Of a DNA stretch of 64,000 bases, positions 36,752-46,585 are shown in pieces. The number at the start of each line of letters is the position of its first letter. Positions within the stretch are counted from its first letter, which is position 1. The DNA lies in assembly GCF_024753145.1 (NCBI RefSeq), contig NZ_JANUGU010000002.1, positions 248,001-312,000 of the forward strand, read 5' to 3'. The DNA is from Massilia terrae. GTDB lineage: Bacteria; Pseudomonadota; Gammaproteobacteria; Burkholderiales; Burkholderiaceae_D. Made by a program: the position numbers and the translations under genes. The notes under the pieces were generated by a model that was given only the letters and a program-made list of their open reading frames with translations, was not told the origin of the DNA and did not search any database.

Positions 36752-37411
36752 ATGCAAAAAGAACAGCAAACCGCCTACGAACGCTGGGAACTGTCCTCCT
36801 TCGGTGACGACCGCCCAAGCGTGGTCGCGCGCCGCGCCGCCCAGCAGCAGGCCGCGCAGCAGGCCGCCGCGCTGGTGCCGACCGCCGAGGAACTGGCCGC
36901 GATCCGCGAAGCCGCGCGCGCCGAAGGCCATGCCGCCGGCCAGGCTGCCGGCCACGCCGAAGGCCTGGCCCAGGGCCGCGCCGCCGCGCAGGCCGAACTT
37001 GCGCGCCTGAAGGGCATCGCCGACGCATTCGGCCAGGCCGTCACGCGCGCCGACGAGACCATCGCCGGCGACGTGCTGGAGCTGGCCCTGCACGTGGCGC
37101 GCGCGATGACCCGCAGCGCCTTCGAGATCCGCCCCGAACTGGTGGTGCCGGTGGTGCGCGAGGCGATAGGCTACCTGCCGGTGCTGCAGCAGCCGGCGCG
37201 CCTGGTGCTCAATCCGGCCGACGCCGCGCTGGTCCAGTCCAGCATCGGCGACGAGCTGGAAAAGACCGGCTGGCGCGTGGTGGAAGACGCCCAGGTGGCG
37301 CGCGGCGGCTGCCGCCTCGACACCGCCAGCAACCAGATCGATGCCCAGGCCGCGACCCGCTGGCAGCGCCTGACCCAGGCCTTCGGCAAGCACGTCGAAT
37401 GGCTGGCATGA
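36752..37411 (+). CDS. fliH: Flagellar assembly protein FliH
   Basis: Regulator/stalk of the FliI export ATPase. The first half is Ala/Glu/Gln-rich, with glycine repeats ([20 protein letters not shown]) forming the known GxxxG-type helix. The C-terminal V-ATPase-E-like domain follows (VREAIGYLP, then [12 protein letters not shown] and [12 protein letters not shown]). 219 residues. Its stop overlaps the fliI start. Confidence 0.93.
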   Translation: MQKEQQTAYERWELSSFGDDRPSVVARRAAQQQAAQQAAALVPTAEELAAIREAARAEGHAAGQAAGHAEGLAQGRAAAQAELARLKGIADAFGQAVTRADETIAGDVLELALHVARAMTRSAFEIRPELVVPVVREAIGYLPVLQQPARLVLNPADAALVQSSIGDELEKTGWRVVEDAQVARGGCRLDTASNQIDAQAATRWQRLTQAFGKHVEWLA

Positions 37412-38811
37412 GCAATCCCGCGGCCGATGCCCACACCGGGCGCTGGCAAAGCTATCTGCGCGACTGCAGCGCGGTGCTCGACTTCGCCGAGCCGATGCAG
37501 GTGTCCGGCCGCGTCACCCGCGTCGCCGGCCTGGTGATGGAATGCGTCGGCCTGCGCCTCGCGGTCGGCAGCGCGTGCACCATCCCGGTGGCCAGCGGCG
37601 CCCGCATCGAGGCCGAAGTGGTCGGCTTCGACGGCGACCGCCTGTTCCTGATGCCGCAGAGCGATGTCGAAGGCGTGGTGCCCGGCTCGCGCGTGTTCCC
37701 GGTGGAGGCGGCCCTGCCGCGCCCGGGCAGCGTGCCGCATCCGCGCCGCCGCCCGAGCGACCGCGCGCGCCACCTGCCGGTCGGCGCCAGGCTGCTTGGC
37801 CGGGTGGTCGACGGCGCCGGCCGCCCGCTCGACAACAAGGGACCGCTTGGCTCCGACGAGATGGCGCCGATCAATGCGCGCCCCGTCAATCCGCTGGACC
37901 GCGCGCCGATCAAGGAAACCCTCGACGTCGGCGTCCGCGCCATCAACGCCATGCTGACGGTCGGCCGTGGCCAGCGCCTCGGCCTGTTCGCCGGCACCGG
38001 CGTCGGTAAATCCGTGCTGCTGGGGATGATCGCGCGCTACACCAGCGCCGACGTGATCGTGGTCGGCCTGATCGGCGAACGGGGCCGCGAGGTCAAGGAA
38101 TTCATCGAACAGATTTTGGGGCCGGAAGGCATGGCCCGCTCCGCCGTGGTGGCGGCGCCGGCCGACAGCCCGCCGCTGATGCGCCTGCAGGGCGCGGCTT
38201 ATGCCACCGCCATCGCCGAACACTTCCGCGACCAGGGCAAGAACGTCCTGCTGATCATGGACTCGCTGACCCGCTACGCGATGGCGCAGCGCGAGATCGC
38301 GCTGGCGATCGGCGAACCGCCCGCCACCAAGGGCTATCCACCGTCGGTGTTCGCCAAGCTGCCGGTGCTGGTCGAACGGGCCGGCAACGGGGTCGAGGGC
38401 GGCGGCTCGATCACGGCCTTCTACACCGTGCTGTCCGAGGGCGACGACCAGCAGGACCCGATCGCCGACGCCGCGCGCGGTATCCTCGACGGCCACATCG
38501 TCCTGGACCGCCACCTGGCCGAAGCCGGGCACTACCCGGCGATCGACATCGAACAGTCGATCAGCCGCGCCATGCACTCGATTACGTCAAGCCAGCACCA
38601 GCAGGCCGCGCGCAAGCTCAAGCAGCTGTACTCGCGCTACGAGCGTTCGCGCGACCTGATCAGCGTGGGCGCCTACGCCGCTGGCAGCGACCCGGTGCTG
38701 GACCAGGCCATCGCCTCGCACGGCAAGATCGAATCCTTCCTGTGCCAGGAGATCCACGAACGGTCGGCCATGACCGAGAGCTTGGGCCAACTTACCTCTC
38801 TGTTCGACTGA
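37408..38811 (+). CDS. fliI: Flagellum-specific export ATPase FliI
   Basis: Hexameric ATPase of the flagellar type III export apparatus. Walker A is [15 protein letters not shown] (about residue 192), Walker B is [20 protein letters not shown], and [18 protein letters not shown] is the F1-like signature. 467 residues from ATG 37408, which gives an ATGA overlap with fliH; ATG 37399 three codons earlier is also possible. Confidence 0.97.
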   Translation: MSNPAADAHTGRWQSYLRDCSAVLDFAEPMQVSGRVTRVAGLVMECVGLRLAVGSACTIPVASGARIEAEVVGFDGDRLFLMPQSDVEGVVPGSRVFPVEAALPRPGSVPHPRRRPSDRARHLPVGARLLGRVVDGAGRPLDNKGPLGSDEMAPINARPVNPLDRAPIKETLDVGVRAINAMLTVGRGQRLGLFAGTGVGKSVLLGMIARYTSADVIVVGLIGERGREVKEFIEQILGPEGMARSAVVAAPADSPPLMRLQGAAYATAIAEHFRDQGKNVLLIMDSLTRYAMAQREIALAIGEPPATKGYPPSVFAKLPVLVERAGNGVEGGGSITAFYTVLSEGDDQQDPIADAARGILDGHIVLDRHLAEAGHYPAIDIEQSISRAMHSITSSQHQQAARKLKQLYSRYERSRDLISVGAYAAGSDPVLDQAIASHGKIESFLCQEIHERSAMTESLGQLTSLFD

Positions 38812-38847
38812 TCATTGGCCCGGCCGTGGCCATATACTTGACGCATC

Positions 38848-39288
38848 ATGGCCACTTCCTCCGCCCTTGAAACCCTGATCGACCTGGCGCAGCGCGCGTC
38901 GGACGAGTGCGCGCGCCGGCTCGGCGCGGCGCGCAAGGGCGAGGATGAGGCCCAGCAGAAGCTGACCATGCTGCTTGGCTACCGCGACGAATACGCCAAC
39001 CGGCTCGACGCGGCCCAGATGGCCGGCATCACGCCGCACGCGTACCACAACTTCGTGGCCTTCGTCGGCAAGCTCGATACCGCGATCGCCGGCCAGCAGG
39101 AAGTGCTGCGCCACGCCGAGGCGCGGGTGGCGATGGAGCAGAAGGCGTGGCAGGAAAGCGAGCGCAAACGGCTGTCCTACCGCACCCTGACCGAGCGCGC
39201 GGCGGCCGAGGCGCTGAAAATCGAGAACAAGCGCGACCAGAAGCTGATGGACGACCACGCGGCGCGCTCCGTGTACTACAAACGTTGA
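38848..39288 (+). CDS. fliJ: Flagellar export chaperone FliJ
   Basis: Coiled-coil stalk protein that links FliI to the export gate. 146 residues, nearly all helical, with RRLGAARKGEDEAQQKLTML, then YRDEYANRLD and a Lys/Glu-rich C-terminus. Lies between fliI and fliK as usual. Confidence 0.92.
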   Translation: MATSSALETLIDLAQRASDECARRLGAARKGEDEAQQKLTMLLGYRDEYANRLDAAQMAGITPHAYHNFVAFVGKLDTAIAGQQEVLRHAEARVAMEQKAWQESERKRLSYRTLTERAAAEALKIENKRDQKLMDDHAARSVYYKR

Positions 39289-39301
39289 CGGCAGATTGAC
39301 A

Positions 39302-40648
39302 ATGCAGACCACTCCCCTCCCCAGCCTGAACGCCACCAGCGGCGCCAACGCCGCCCCGCAGCGCTCCGGCGAATCCGACGGCGGCGCCCAGTTCGGCGCC
39401 ACGCTGTCGCACGAGATCAGCCAGCGCAACTCGGCCGCGCAGCAGGCGCCCGCCGCCAATGACGGCGCGCAGAAGACGCAGCAGCAGGCGCCGCAGAACC
39501 AGCAGGCGAGCACCGACGCGGCCCAGCCGCCGGCCAAGGCCGACGCCAAGCCGGCCGACGGCAAACCTGCCGCCGATGCCAAGGAGGGCGACGACAAGGA
39601 CGATTCCGCCACGGCCGCCGCAGCCGCTGCCGCCGCGCCGGTCACCGACATGCTGGCGATGGTCGAGAGTGTGGCCCAGCTGCTGAAAGGCGCGGTCGCG
39701 CCCACGGCCGCGCCGGCCGCCGACGGCAAGGCCGATGCCAAGGGTGGCGTCAGCGCCGCTGCCCCCCAACTGGCCGGCCTCGCCGCCACCGGTGAAGGCG
39801 TCGCCGCCGATGCCGCCGTGCCGACCGACGCCGCCGCCCGCTTCGCCGCGCTGATGCGAACCGGCCAGGGCACGCAGACCGCACCAGCCGCCAACCACGC
39901 CACGGCCGACGCCAACGCGCGCGCCGACATCAAGCCGTCGACCCGCGGCGCCACCATCGCCGCCAATGCGCCGGCGGCCTCGCTGGCGCCCAGCGCCGCG
40001 CCGAGCGCCGCTCCGGGCAGCGCTCCAAGCCTGGCCCCGACCAATGCGCCGGCCGCGCTGGCCGCGCAGCTGGCCGCCGCCGTCCCGCAGGAAACCAAGG
40101 CCGCGCCCGACCAGGCCGCGGCGCAGCTGCTGGCCGCTTCACAGGTCCAGCAGGCCGCGCCGGCTGTCGCTCCGGTCCAGGCCGAGGCGGTGGCAGCGCA
40201 AAACTACATTCCGGCCCAGCTGGGCACCTCGGCCTGGGACAACCAGGTCGGCCAGAAGGTCGTGTGGATGGTGGCCGGCGGCGAGCAAAGCGCCTCGCTG
40301 ACCCTGAACCCGCCGGACCTCGGCCCGCTTCAGGTGGTATTGAGCGTGAACGGCGACCAGGCCAGCGTGGCCTTCTCGTCAAGCCACCAGGATGTGCGCC
40401 ACGCGCTGGAATCGGCCCTGCCGCGCCTGCGCGAGATGATGGGCGAAAGCGGCATCGCGCTGGGGAATGCCACGGTGGACGCCGGGGCGGGCCAGCGCCA
40501 AGCCCAGGACAACTGGCAGGGCATGGGCCAAACTGGGGCGCGCTCCGGCGGCGGCACGCTGGCCGCCGGCGACGACAGCCCGGCCCCACGCGTGGCCACC
40601 CGGACCACGGTGCTGGGCGACCGCGGGATGGTCGACACCTTCGCCTGA
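39302..40648 (+). CDS. fliK: Flagellar hook-length control protein FliK
   Basis: Secreted ruler that switches export from hook to filament. The first about 300 residues are Ala/Pro/Gln-rich and disordered. The C-terminal domain is conserved: SASLTLNPPDLGPLQVVLSV then HQDVRHALESALPRLREMM. 448 residues from ATG 39302; TTG 39296 two codons earlier is possible. This is the canonical copy by position, distinct from the FliK-like gene at 31008. Confidence 0.93.
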   Translation: MQTTPLPSLNATSGANAAPQRSGESDGGAQFGATLSHEISQRNSAAQQAPAANDGAQKTQQQAPQNQQASTDAAQPPAKADAKPADGKPAADAKEGDDKDDSATAAAAAAAAPVTDMLAMVESVAQLLKGAVAPTAAPAADGKADAKGGVSAAAPQLAGLAATGEGVAADAAVPTDAAARFAALMRTGQGTQTAPAANHATADANARADIKPSTRGATIAANAPAASLAPSAAPSAAPGSAPSLAPTNAPAALAAQLAAAVPQETKAAPDQAAAQLLAASQVQQAAPAVAPVQAEAVAAQNYIPAQLGTSAWDNQVGQKVVWMVAGGEQSASLTLNPPDLGPLQVVLSVNGDQASVAFSSSHQDVRHALESALPRLREMMGESGIALGNATVDAGAGQRQAQDNWQGMGQTGARSGGGTLAAGDDSPAPRVATRTTVLGDRGMVDTFA

Positions 40649-40662
40649 CCGTTAAACCAAAG

Positions 40663-40754
40663 ACCGTCGTCCCGGCGGAGGCCGGGACCCATAGACCACG
40701 TGAGCAGTCGAAACGCCAACTCAGCATGGGTCCCGGCCTTCGCCGGGACGACGG
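40663..40754. repeat. Paired GTCGTCCC inverted repeat between fliK and fliL
   Basis: ACCGTCGTCCCGGCGGAGGC and GGCCTTCGCCGGGACGACGG are inverted arms around CCATAGACCACG...CTCAGCATGGG. It splits the fli run; the 145 bases that follow, up to fliL, may hold a promoter (several TAATG-like boxes), which I cannot assign. Confidence 0.85.
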
Positions 40755-40899
40755 GGGTGGGTTGACAGGGTGTCAGCGCGAGGCGCGCAAACCACGGAGT
40801 TGGGCGCGCTTCCCCCCGTTTTTCGGCGCTTTTTGATGCCTTGCCAGACCCGATAATGCCATAATGACGGACCGATCCACTTGAAGGCTCAGAGCTATC

Positions 40900-41400
40900 T
40901 TGAAAGCGAACTCGAAATCCAAGGCTGACCCCAAAGACGAAGCCAGCGCGCCCAACACCAAGAAGAAAATGCTTGGCCTGATCGGCGGCGTCGCCCTCGT
41001 GATCGTGCTCGGCGTGGCCGGCGGCTGGTACTGGACCTCGATGGGCAGCGCCGGCGGCAAGGAGCACAAGTCGGAGAAAGCCGAGCCGCCGGAATACATC
41101 GCGCTCGACCCCTTCACCGTCAACCTGCAGCCGGAGAACGGCGACCAGTACCTTCAAGTGCAGTTCACGCTGCAGGTGGCCAATGCCGAAACCGCGGAGC
41201 TGATCAAGGCGAACATGGCCAAGGCGCGCAGCCGCGTGCTGCTGCTCCTGTCGGGCAAGCACGCCTCCGAGATCAACACGGTCGAGGGCAAGCGCGTGCT
41301 GGCCAAGGAAATCGTCGACGCGCTCAAGCAGCCCTTCATGCAGGGCGGCGAGCCGCAAAAGGTCAGCGACGTCTTGTTCACCGCCTTCATCATCCAGTAA
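40900..41400 (+). CDS. fliL: Flagellar basal body-associated protein FliL
   Basis: Stator-associated single-pass inner-membrane protein. A Lys-rich N-terminus is followed by a membrane helix at about 24-45 (MLGLIGGVALVIVLGVAGG). The periplasmic FliL domain has IALDPFTVNLQPENGDQYLQ then ILSGKH-like LLLSGKHASEI. 166 residues with a TTG start; the next ATG lies inside the membrane helix, so TTG is favoured although the Shine-Dalgarno is weak. Confidence 0.92.
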   Translation: MKANSKSKADPKDEASAPNTKKKMLGLIGGVALVIVLGVAGGWYWTSMGSAGGKEHKSEKAEPPEYIALDPFTVNLQPENGDQYLQVQFTLQVANAETAELIKANMAKARSRVLLLLSGKHASEINTVEGKRVLAKEIVDALKQPFMQGGEPQKVSDVLFTAFIIQ

Positions 41401-41410
41401 TACAAGCGCA

Positions 41411-42409
41411 ATGTCGGACAATTTTCTCTCCCAGGAAGAAGTCGATGCCCTCCTAAAAGGGGTCAACGGCGACCAGGACGACGTCGTCGCGCCTGAGGAC
41501 ACTTCGGGAGTCCGCACCTACAACCTGGCGACGCAGGAACGCATCGTCCGCGGCCGCATGCCGACGCTCGAGATCATCAACGAGCGTTTCGCGCGGTATT
41601 TGCGGGTGGGGCTGTTTAACTTCCTGCGCCGCAGCGCCGAAGTCTCGGTCGGTTCGGTGCGGGTATCGAAATACAGCGAATTCATTCGCAACCTGGTGGT
41701 CCCCACCAACCTGAACCTGATCCACATGAAGCCGTTGCGCGGCACGGCGCTGATGGTGTTCGACCCGGGCCTCGTGTTCCTGCTGGTCGATAACCTGTTC
41801 GGCGGCGACGGGCGCTTCCACACCCGGGTCGAGGGCCGCGACTTCACGCAGACCGAGCAGCGCATCATCCTGCGCATCCTCGACATCGTGTTCGAGTCGT
41901 ACACCAAGTCGTGGGAACCGGTGTACCCGGTGCAGTTCGAGTACATCCGCTCCGAGATGAACACCCAGTTCGCCAACATCGCCACGCCGAACGAGGTGGT
42001 GGTGTCGTCGACCTTCACGGTGGAACTGGGCTCGGTGTCGGGCCAGATCCACTTCTGCATGCCGTACTCGATGATCGAGCCGATCCGCGACGCCCTCACC
42101 TCCAGCCTGCAGGGCGAGGCGCTGGAAGTGGACAAGCGCTGGATCCGCCTGATGACGCAGCAGATCCAGGTCGCCGAAGTGGAGCTGGTGGCCACCCTCG
42201 GCCACGGCCGGACCACTTTCGACGAACTGCTCAACCTGAAGGTCGGCGACATCATCCCGATCACGGTGCCGGAATCGATCGAGGCCACGGTGGACGGCGT
42301 GCCGGTGATGGAATGCGGCTACGGGGTCCTCAACGGGAACTACGCGCTCAAGGTCGAAAAACTGCTGGCCACGAGCGAGCAACAACTCAGCGGTAAACTA
42401 GGAGAATGA
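41411..42409 (+). CDS. fliM: Flagellar motor switch protein FliM
   Basis: C-ring protein that binds CheY-P. The N-terminal CheY-binding peptide is intact (FLSQEEVDALLKGV). The middle domain includes FARYLRVGLFNFLRRSAEVS, and a C-terminal SpoA-like domain matches FliN. 332 residues. Ten bases after fliL. Confidence 0.97.
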   Translation: MSDNFLSQEEVDALLKGVNGDQDDVVAPEDTSGVRTYNLATQERIVRGRMPTLEIINERFARYLRVGLFNFLRRSAEVSVGSVRVSKYSEFIRNLVVPTNLNLIHMKPLRGTALMVFDPGLVFLLVDNLFGGDGRFHTRVEGRDFTQTEQRIILRILDIVFESYTKSWEPVYPVQFEYIRSEMNTQFANIATPNEVVVSSTFTVELGSVSGQIHFCMPYSMIEPIRDALTSSLQGEALEVDKRWIRLMTQQIQVAEVELVATLGHGRTTFDELLNLKVGDIIPITVPESIEATVDGVPVMECGYGVLNGNYALKVEKLLATSEQQLSGKLGE

Positions 42410-42411
42410 CC

Positions 42412-42831
42412 ATGTCCGATACCCAGGACGACCAGTCCCTCGACGACGATTGGGGCGCGGCGATCGCCGAACAGGCGGCGGCGGAAGCGGCCGCTCTCGA
42501 GAAGCAGCAGTCGGCCCAGGCGGCCGTGTTCAAGGACTTCTCCAACAAGGGCGCGCGCACCGAGACCCCGAACGACATCGACTTCATCCTCGACATCCCG
42601 GTGCAGCTCACCGTGGAGCTGGGGCGCACCAAGATCGCGATCAAGAACCTGCTGCAGCTGGCGCAGGGATCGGTGGTCGAGCTGGACGGCCTGGCCGGCG
42701 AGCCGATGGACGTGCTGGTCAACGGCTGCCTGATCGCCCAGGGCGAGGTGGTGGTCGTGAACGACAAGTTCGGCATCCGCCTGACCGACATCATCAGCCC
42801 GTCCGAGCGGGTGCGGAAACTGAATAAATGA
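42412..42831 (+). CDS. fliN: Flagellar motor switch protein FliN
   Basis: C-ring component. An acidic/Ala-rich N-terminal segment is followed by the SpoA domain (DIPVQLTVELGRTKIAIKNL, then LQLAQGSVVELDGLAGEP and VNDKFGIRLTDIISPSER). 139 residues. GGAG seven bases upstream favours ATG 42412 over ATG 42406, which would overlap the fliM stop. Confidence 0.96.
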   Translation: MSDTQDDQSLDDDWGAAIAEQAAAEAAALEKQQSAQAAVFKDFSNKGARTETPNDIDFILDIPVQLTVELGRTKIAIKNLLQLAQGSVVELDGLAGEPMDVLVNGCLIAQGEVVVVNDKFGIRLTDIISPSERVRKLNK

Positions 42832-43409
42832 TTTATACGGTTCGCGCCACGATCGCCGCCGTGCTGCTGGCGGCAGGACTGGCGGCGCCGGCCTTCGCGC
42901 AGCAAGGCGCGTCCGCACCGGCGCAAGCGCAGCCTACCGCCACAGCGGCACAGGCATCGCAGCCTGCGGCCAGCGCGCCTGAAATCCAGGCTGCGCCGGC
43001 GCCCGCTGTCCAACCAGCGGCTCCGGCCGCAGTTGCCCCGGCCACCTACCAACCGCCCTCCGCTCCCGGCGCCATCAGCCTGCTGCAAACCCTGTTCGCC
43101 CTGTGCTTCGTGCTGGCCCTGCTGGCCGCGCTGGCCTGGCTGGCCAAGCGCTACGGCCCGCGCGCGATGGGTGGCAACGCCAACCTGCGCGTGGTCGGCT
43201 CGCTCAGCCTCGGCGGCCGCGAGCGCGTGCTGGTGGTCGAAGTGGCCGACCAGTGGATCGTGGTCGGCGCCGCCCCGGGCCGCGTCAACCTGCTGACGAC
43301 CATGCCGCGCCAGGAAGGCGTGCTGCCGGCGCCGGGCGCTGCCGCCGGCGTGCCGGCCGGCTTCGGCGACTGGCTCAAACAGACTCTCGATAAACGCAAT
43401 GCGAAATAA
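42828..43409 (+). CDS. fliO: Flagellar biosynthesis protein FliO
   Basis: Helps assemble the FliP core of the export gate. A signal-like N-terminus ends near AFAQQ. A Pro/Ala-rich stretch, one membrane helix (about 82-104, [20 protein letters not shown]) and a cytoplasmic domain with [20 protein letters not shown] follow. 193 residues, longer than E. coli FliO because of the Ala/Gln-rich insert. Overlaps fliN by four bases and fliP by eleven. Confidence 0.92.
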   Translation: MIYTVRATIAAVLLAAGLAAPAFAQQGASAPAQAQPTATAAQASQPAASAPEIQAAPAPAVQPAAPAAVAPATYQPPSAPGAISLLQTLFALCFVLALLAALAWLAKRYGPRAMGGNANLRVVGSLSLGGRERVLVVEVADQWIVVGAAPGRVNLLTTMPRQEGVLPAPGAAAGVPAGFGDWLKQTLDKRNAK

Positions 43410-44139
43410 AAAACTCCTGCTGGCCGCGGCCGCGCTGCTGCTGCCGCTGGCGGCGCTCGCCGCGCCCGGCATCCCGGCCTTCACCAGCACCCCTGCCCCG
43501 GGCGGCGGCACCGCCTACTCGCTGCCGGTCCAGACCCTGCTGCTGATGACCGCGCTGTCCTTCCTGCCGGCGGCGCTGCTGATGATGACCAGCTTCACCC
43601 GCATCATCATCGTGCTGTCGCTGCTGCGCCAGGCGCTGGGCACGCAGACCGCACCGCCGAACCAGGTGATGGTCGGCCTGGCGCTGTTCCTGACCCTGTT
43701 CGTGATGGGCCCGACCTTCGACAAGATCTACACCGAAGCCTACCAGCCGCTCCAGGAAAACAAGATCCAGATGGAGGAGGCGATGACGCGCGCCGCCGCG
43801 CCGCTCAAGGGCTTCATGCTCAAGCAGACGCGCCAGTCCGACCTCGCCCTGTTCGTGAAGATGTCGCGCACCCCTGCCCTGCAGGGTCCGGACGACGTGC
43901 CGCTGCGCGTACTGATCCCGGCCTTCGTCACCAGCGAACTGAAGACCGCGTTCCAGATCGGCTTCGCGATCTTCATCCCCTTCCTGATCATCGACATGGT
44001 GGTGGCCTCGGTGCTGATGTCGATGGGTATGATGATGATGTCGCCGGCGGTGATCTCGCTGCCGTTCAAGCTGATGCTGTTCGTGCTGGTCGACGGCTGG
44101 CAGCTGCTGCTCGGCTCCCTGTCGCAAAGCTTCTACTGA
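43399..44139 (+). CDS. fliP: Flagellar export gate protein FliP
   Basis: Core pore subunit of the export gate. A cleavable signal peptide is followed by four membrane helices. [20 protein letters not shown], then [20 protein letters not shown] and [19 protein letters not shown], are family signatures. 246 residues. Overlaps fliO. Confidence 0.97.
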   Translation: MRNKKLLLAAAALLLPLAALAAPGIPAFTSTPAPGGGTAYSLPVQTLLLMTALSFLPAALLMMTSFTRIIIVLSLLRQALGTQTAPPNQVMVGLALFLTLFVMGPTFDKIYTEAYQPLQENKIQMEEAMTRAAAPLKGFMLKQTRQSDLALFVKMSRTPALQGPDDVPLRVLIPAFVTSELKTAFQIGFAIFIPFLIIDMVVASVLMSMGMMMMSPAVISLPFKLMLFVLVDGWQLLLGSLSQSFY

Positions 44140-44149
44140 GGACCATGCC

Positions 44150-44419
44150 ATGACTCCGGAAACCGTCATGACGATGGGCCGCAACGCGATGGAAGTGACG
44201 CTGATGGTGGCGGCGCCGCTGCTGCTGGTGGCGCTCATCATCGGCCTGATCGTCTCGATCTTCCAGGCCGCGACCCAGATCAACGAATCGACCCTGTCCT
44301 TCATCCCCAAGCTGGTCGGCATCTTCGTCGCGCTGGTGATCGCCGGGCCGTGGATGCTGTCGGTGCTGACCGACTACATGCGCCAGGTCTTCACCGGCAT
44401 CCCGGGCATGATCGGCTGA
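44150..44419 (+). CDS. fliQ: Flagellar export gate protein FliQ
   Basis: Small two-helix gate subunit. LVALIIGLIVSIFQAATQIN, then ESTLSFIPKLVGIFVALVIA, is the family pattern. 89 residues. GAGGACC precedes the ATG. Confidence 0.96.
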   Translation: MTPETVMTMGRNAMEVTLMVAAPLLLVALIIGLIVSIFQAATQINESTLSFIPKLVGIFVALVIAGPWMLSVLTDYMRQVFTGIPGMIG

Positions 44420-44437
44420 CGCGCCGCCAGCGCACGC

Positions 44438-45250
44438 ATGATCAGCTTCACCTCGCTCCAACTGAACGCCTGGCTGGCGGCCTTCCTGTTCCCGCTCACC
44501 CGCATCCTGGGCGTGATAGCGGCTGCGCCGGTGTTCGGCAATGCCGCGGTGCCGATCTCGCTCAAGGTCTCGCTGGGCGTGCTCCTGACCCTGATCGTGG
44601 CGCCGGTGATTCCGCCGATGCCGGCGATCGATCCCGGCTCCTGGGCCGGGCTGTTCGTGGTGCTGCAGCAGCTGATCATCGGGCTGTCGATGGGATTTGC
44701 GATGCGGCTGGTGTTCGCCGCGATCGAATTCGCCGGCGAGGTGACCAGCCTGACCATGGGCCTGGGTTTCGCCACCTTCTTCGATCCTTCCTCGTCGGGC
44801 CGGTCGTCGGCGATCAGCCAGTTCCTGGCGCTGGTCGCGACCATGGCCTTCCTGGCGGTGAACGCGCACCTGGCGCTGGTGTCGGCGCTGGCCGAGAGCT
44901 TCAACACGCTGCCGGTGTCGGCCACGCCGTTCTCCGGCAATGCGGCGCTGGAGCTGGCGCGCTGGGGCGCGCGGATATTTTCGGCGGGGCTGCAGCTGTC
45001 ATTGCCGATTGTGGCGGCGCTCCTGATCACCAACGTCGGCATGGGCATCCTGACGCGCGCGGCGCCGCAGCTGAATTTGTTTGGTATCGGGTTTCCGGTG
45101 ACGCTCGGTGTTGGGCTACTCGCGATCAGCCTGGCGCTGCCTTATCTGGGAACGCCGATCGTTAATCTGTTCAACCAGGGGATTGAGGCGAGTCGGGCAA
45201 TTCCAAGGGCCGGTGTGCCAAAGCCGCCAGCTACTGCACCAGCTCGTTGA
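44438..45250 (+). CDS. fliR: Flagellar export gate protein FliR
   Basis: Membrane gate subunit with about six helices. RILGVIAAAPVFGNAAVPIS and GLGFATFFDPSSSGRSSAIS, then LLITNVGMGILTRAAPQLNL, are conserved. 270 residues. It is last of the fliF-fliR run; in many bacteria flhB would follow, but here the convergent flgL does. Confidence 0.96.
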   Translation: MISFTSLQLNAWLAAFLFPLTRILGVIAAAPVFGNAAVPISLKVSLGVLLTLIVAPVIPPMPAIDPGSWAGLFVVLQQLIIGLSMGFAMRLVFAAIEFAGEVTSLTMGLGFATFFDPSSSGRSSAISQFLALVATMAFLAVNAHLALVSALAESFNTLPVSATPFSGNAALELARWGARIFSAGLQLSLPIVAALLITNVGMGILTRAAPQLNLFGIGFPVTLGVGLLAISLALPYLGTPIVNLFNQGIEASRAIPRAGVPKPPATAPAR

Positions 45251-45257
45251 GCGCATA

Positions 45258-45293
45258 CAAAATGGGGTTCCCGCGCACGCGGGAACCCCATTT
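45258..45293. repeat. Palindrome of the AAATGGGGTTCCCGC family
   Basis: AAATGGGGTTCCCGCG and CGCGGGAACCCCATTT are exact complements separated by two bases. Same type as at 1456 and 7353, and again at the end of a transcription unit. Confidence 0.8.
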
Positions 45294-45306
45294 GCCTTTT
45301 CAAACA

Positions 45307-45345
45307 CGATACAAAAAATCGGCCTTGTGCCGATTTTTTGTATCG
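45307..45345. terminator. Bidirectional terminator between fliR and flgL
   Basis: CGATACAAAAAATCGGC and GCCGATTTTTTGTATCG form a perfect 17-bp stem with loop CTTGT. The A-tract and T-tract give an intrinsic terminator in both directions between the convergent runs. Confidence 0.85.
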
Positions 45346-45347
45346 CT

Positions 45348-46568
45348 TTACCCGTTGATGTAGTTGAACAGCGACAACCCCGACATCATGGTGAACGACT
45401 TCTGCGCCGCCTGGAAGGCCACCTGCTGCTGCGAGTACAGCGAGATGGTCTTGACCATGTCCAGGTCCTGCAGGTCCGACATCGCGCTGGCGTAGCGCAC
45501 ATCGTTCTGGTCGCCGGTGGTGTCCAGCGTGTCCAGTTCCTGCAGCCGCGAGCCGACCGCCGAGTGCACCGCCAACACGTTGTCCATCGCGTTCGTCACG
45601 TTGGTGTTCGCCACCGTCAGCGCGTTGGTCAGCGCGGTCTGCGCGGCGCTGCCGCCGGCGGGCTGGCGCAGCGCCTGGGCCAGGTCGGCCAGGGTGGTGA
45701 AGATCGACTGCTTGCGCGCCGACGACACCGTCAGCTGGTCGCCGTCGGCCGGCGTGCCGCCCACCGTCAGCTGCAGGCCGCCGAAGTTGATCGCGCCGCC
45801 GTCCGTGTAGGGTTGGGCGCTCTGCACCGTCGCCGGCGGGGTCGAGCTGGTGTCGAGCACGTCGTAGGTGGTGCCGGCCGCGGTCACGCTGAACTTCACC
45901 GAATAATTGTGCCCGGTAACCTGGGTCAGGTCCGTGATCGAGCTGGCCGTCACCGCCGCCGTGCCGGTGTTGGCCGCATCGGCCGCGGTGTGGAAGGTGC
46001 CCTTGGCCGCCACATTGTTCTCGAAGATCGAGCTGCCCGAATCGCTGATCGACAACGCGCGCGAGGCGCCCACCTGCACGTCGCGCTGACCCTGGTCGCC
46101 GTTGTAGGTGGCGCCGGTGGCGGTTTGCGTGAACGGCTTGGTGCCGATCTGGTAGCCGGAGAACAGGTAGCTGCCGGCGCCGTCGGTGGTGTTGGCCAAG
46201 CCGACCAGGTCCTGCAGCCGGCCATCCAGTTCGGTCGCGAGCGAGGCGCGGTCCGAATCCGACAGCGAAGGATTGCCGGCGCGGACGATCAGCGTCTTCA
46301 CATTGGTCATCAGGTTGGTGACGTTGGTGAGGGTGCTGTCGACCTGCGCCAGCGAATTGCGCGCGCTGGTGCGGTTGGTCGAGAACTGCGTGTTCATCGA
46401 CTGCGACTGGCTGATTTCCAGCATGCGCGACGAGGCCACCGGATCGTCCGACGGCGTCAGCACGCGCTTGTTGGCGCCCAGCTGCATCTGGGTCTTGGCC
46501 AGCTGCGCCTGCATCGTGCTCATCTGGGTGGTGCTTGCCTCGTAGAGGCCGCTGGTACTGATACGCAT
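45348..46568 (-). CDS. flgL: Flagellar hook-associated protein FlgL (HAP3)
   Basis: Junction protein between hook and filament. The flagellin-like N-terminus RISTSGLYEASTTQMSTMQA and the helical C-terminus (DLDMVKTISLYSQQQVAFQA) are conserved. 406 residues. It follows flgK by 17 bases and shares its sigma-28 promoter. Confidence 0.95.
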   Translation of the reverse strand: MRISTSGLYEASTTQMSTMQAQLAKTQMQLGANKRVLTPSDDPVASSRMLEISQSQSMNTQFSTNRTSARNSLAQVDSTLTNVTNLMTNVKTLIVRAGNPSLSDSDRASLATELDGRLQDLVGLANTTDGAGSYLFSGYQIGTKPFTQTATGATYNGDQGQRDVQVGASRALSISDSGSSIFENNVAAKGTFHTAADAANTGTAAVTASSITDLTQVTGHNYSVKFSVTAAGTTYDVLDTSSTPPATVQSAQPYTDGGAINFGGLQLTVGGTPADGDQLTVSSARKQSIFTTLADLAQALRQPAGGSAAQTALTNALTVANTNVTNAMDNVLAVHSAVGSRLQELDTLDTTGDQNDVRYASAMSDLQDLDMVKTISLYSQQQVAFQAAQKSFTMMSGLSLFNYING

Positions 46569-46585
46569 GTACTAGCTCCCTTAAA

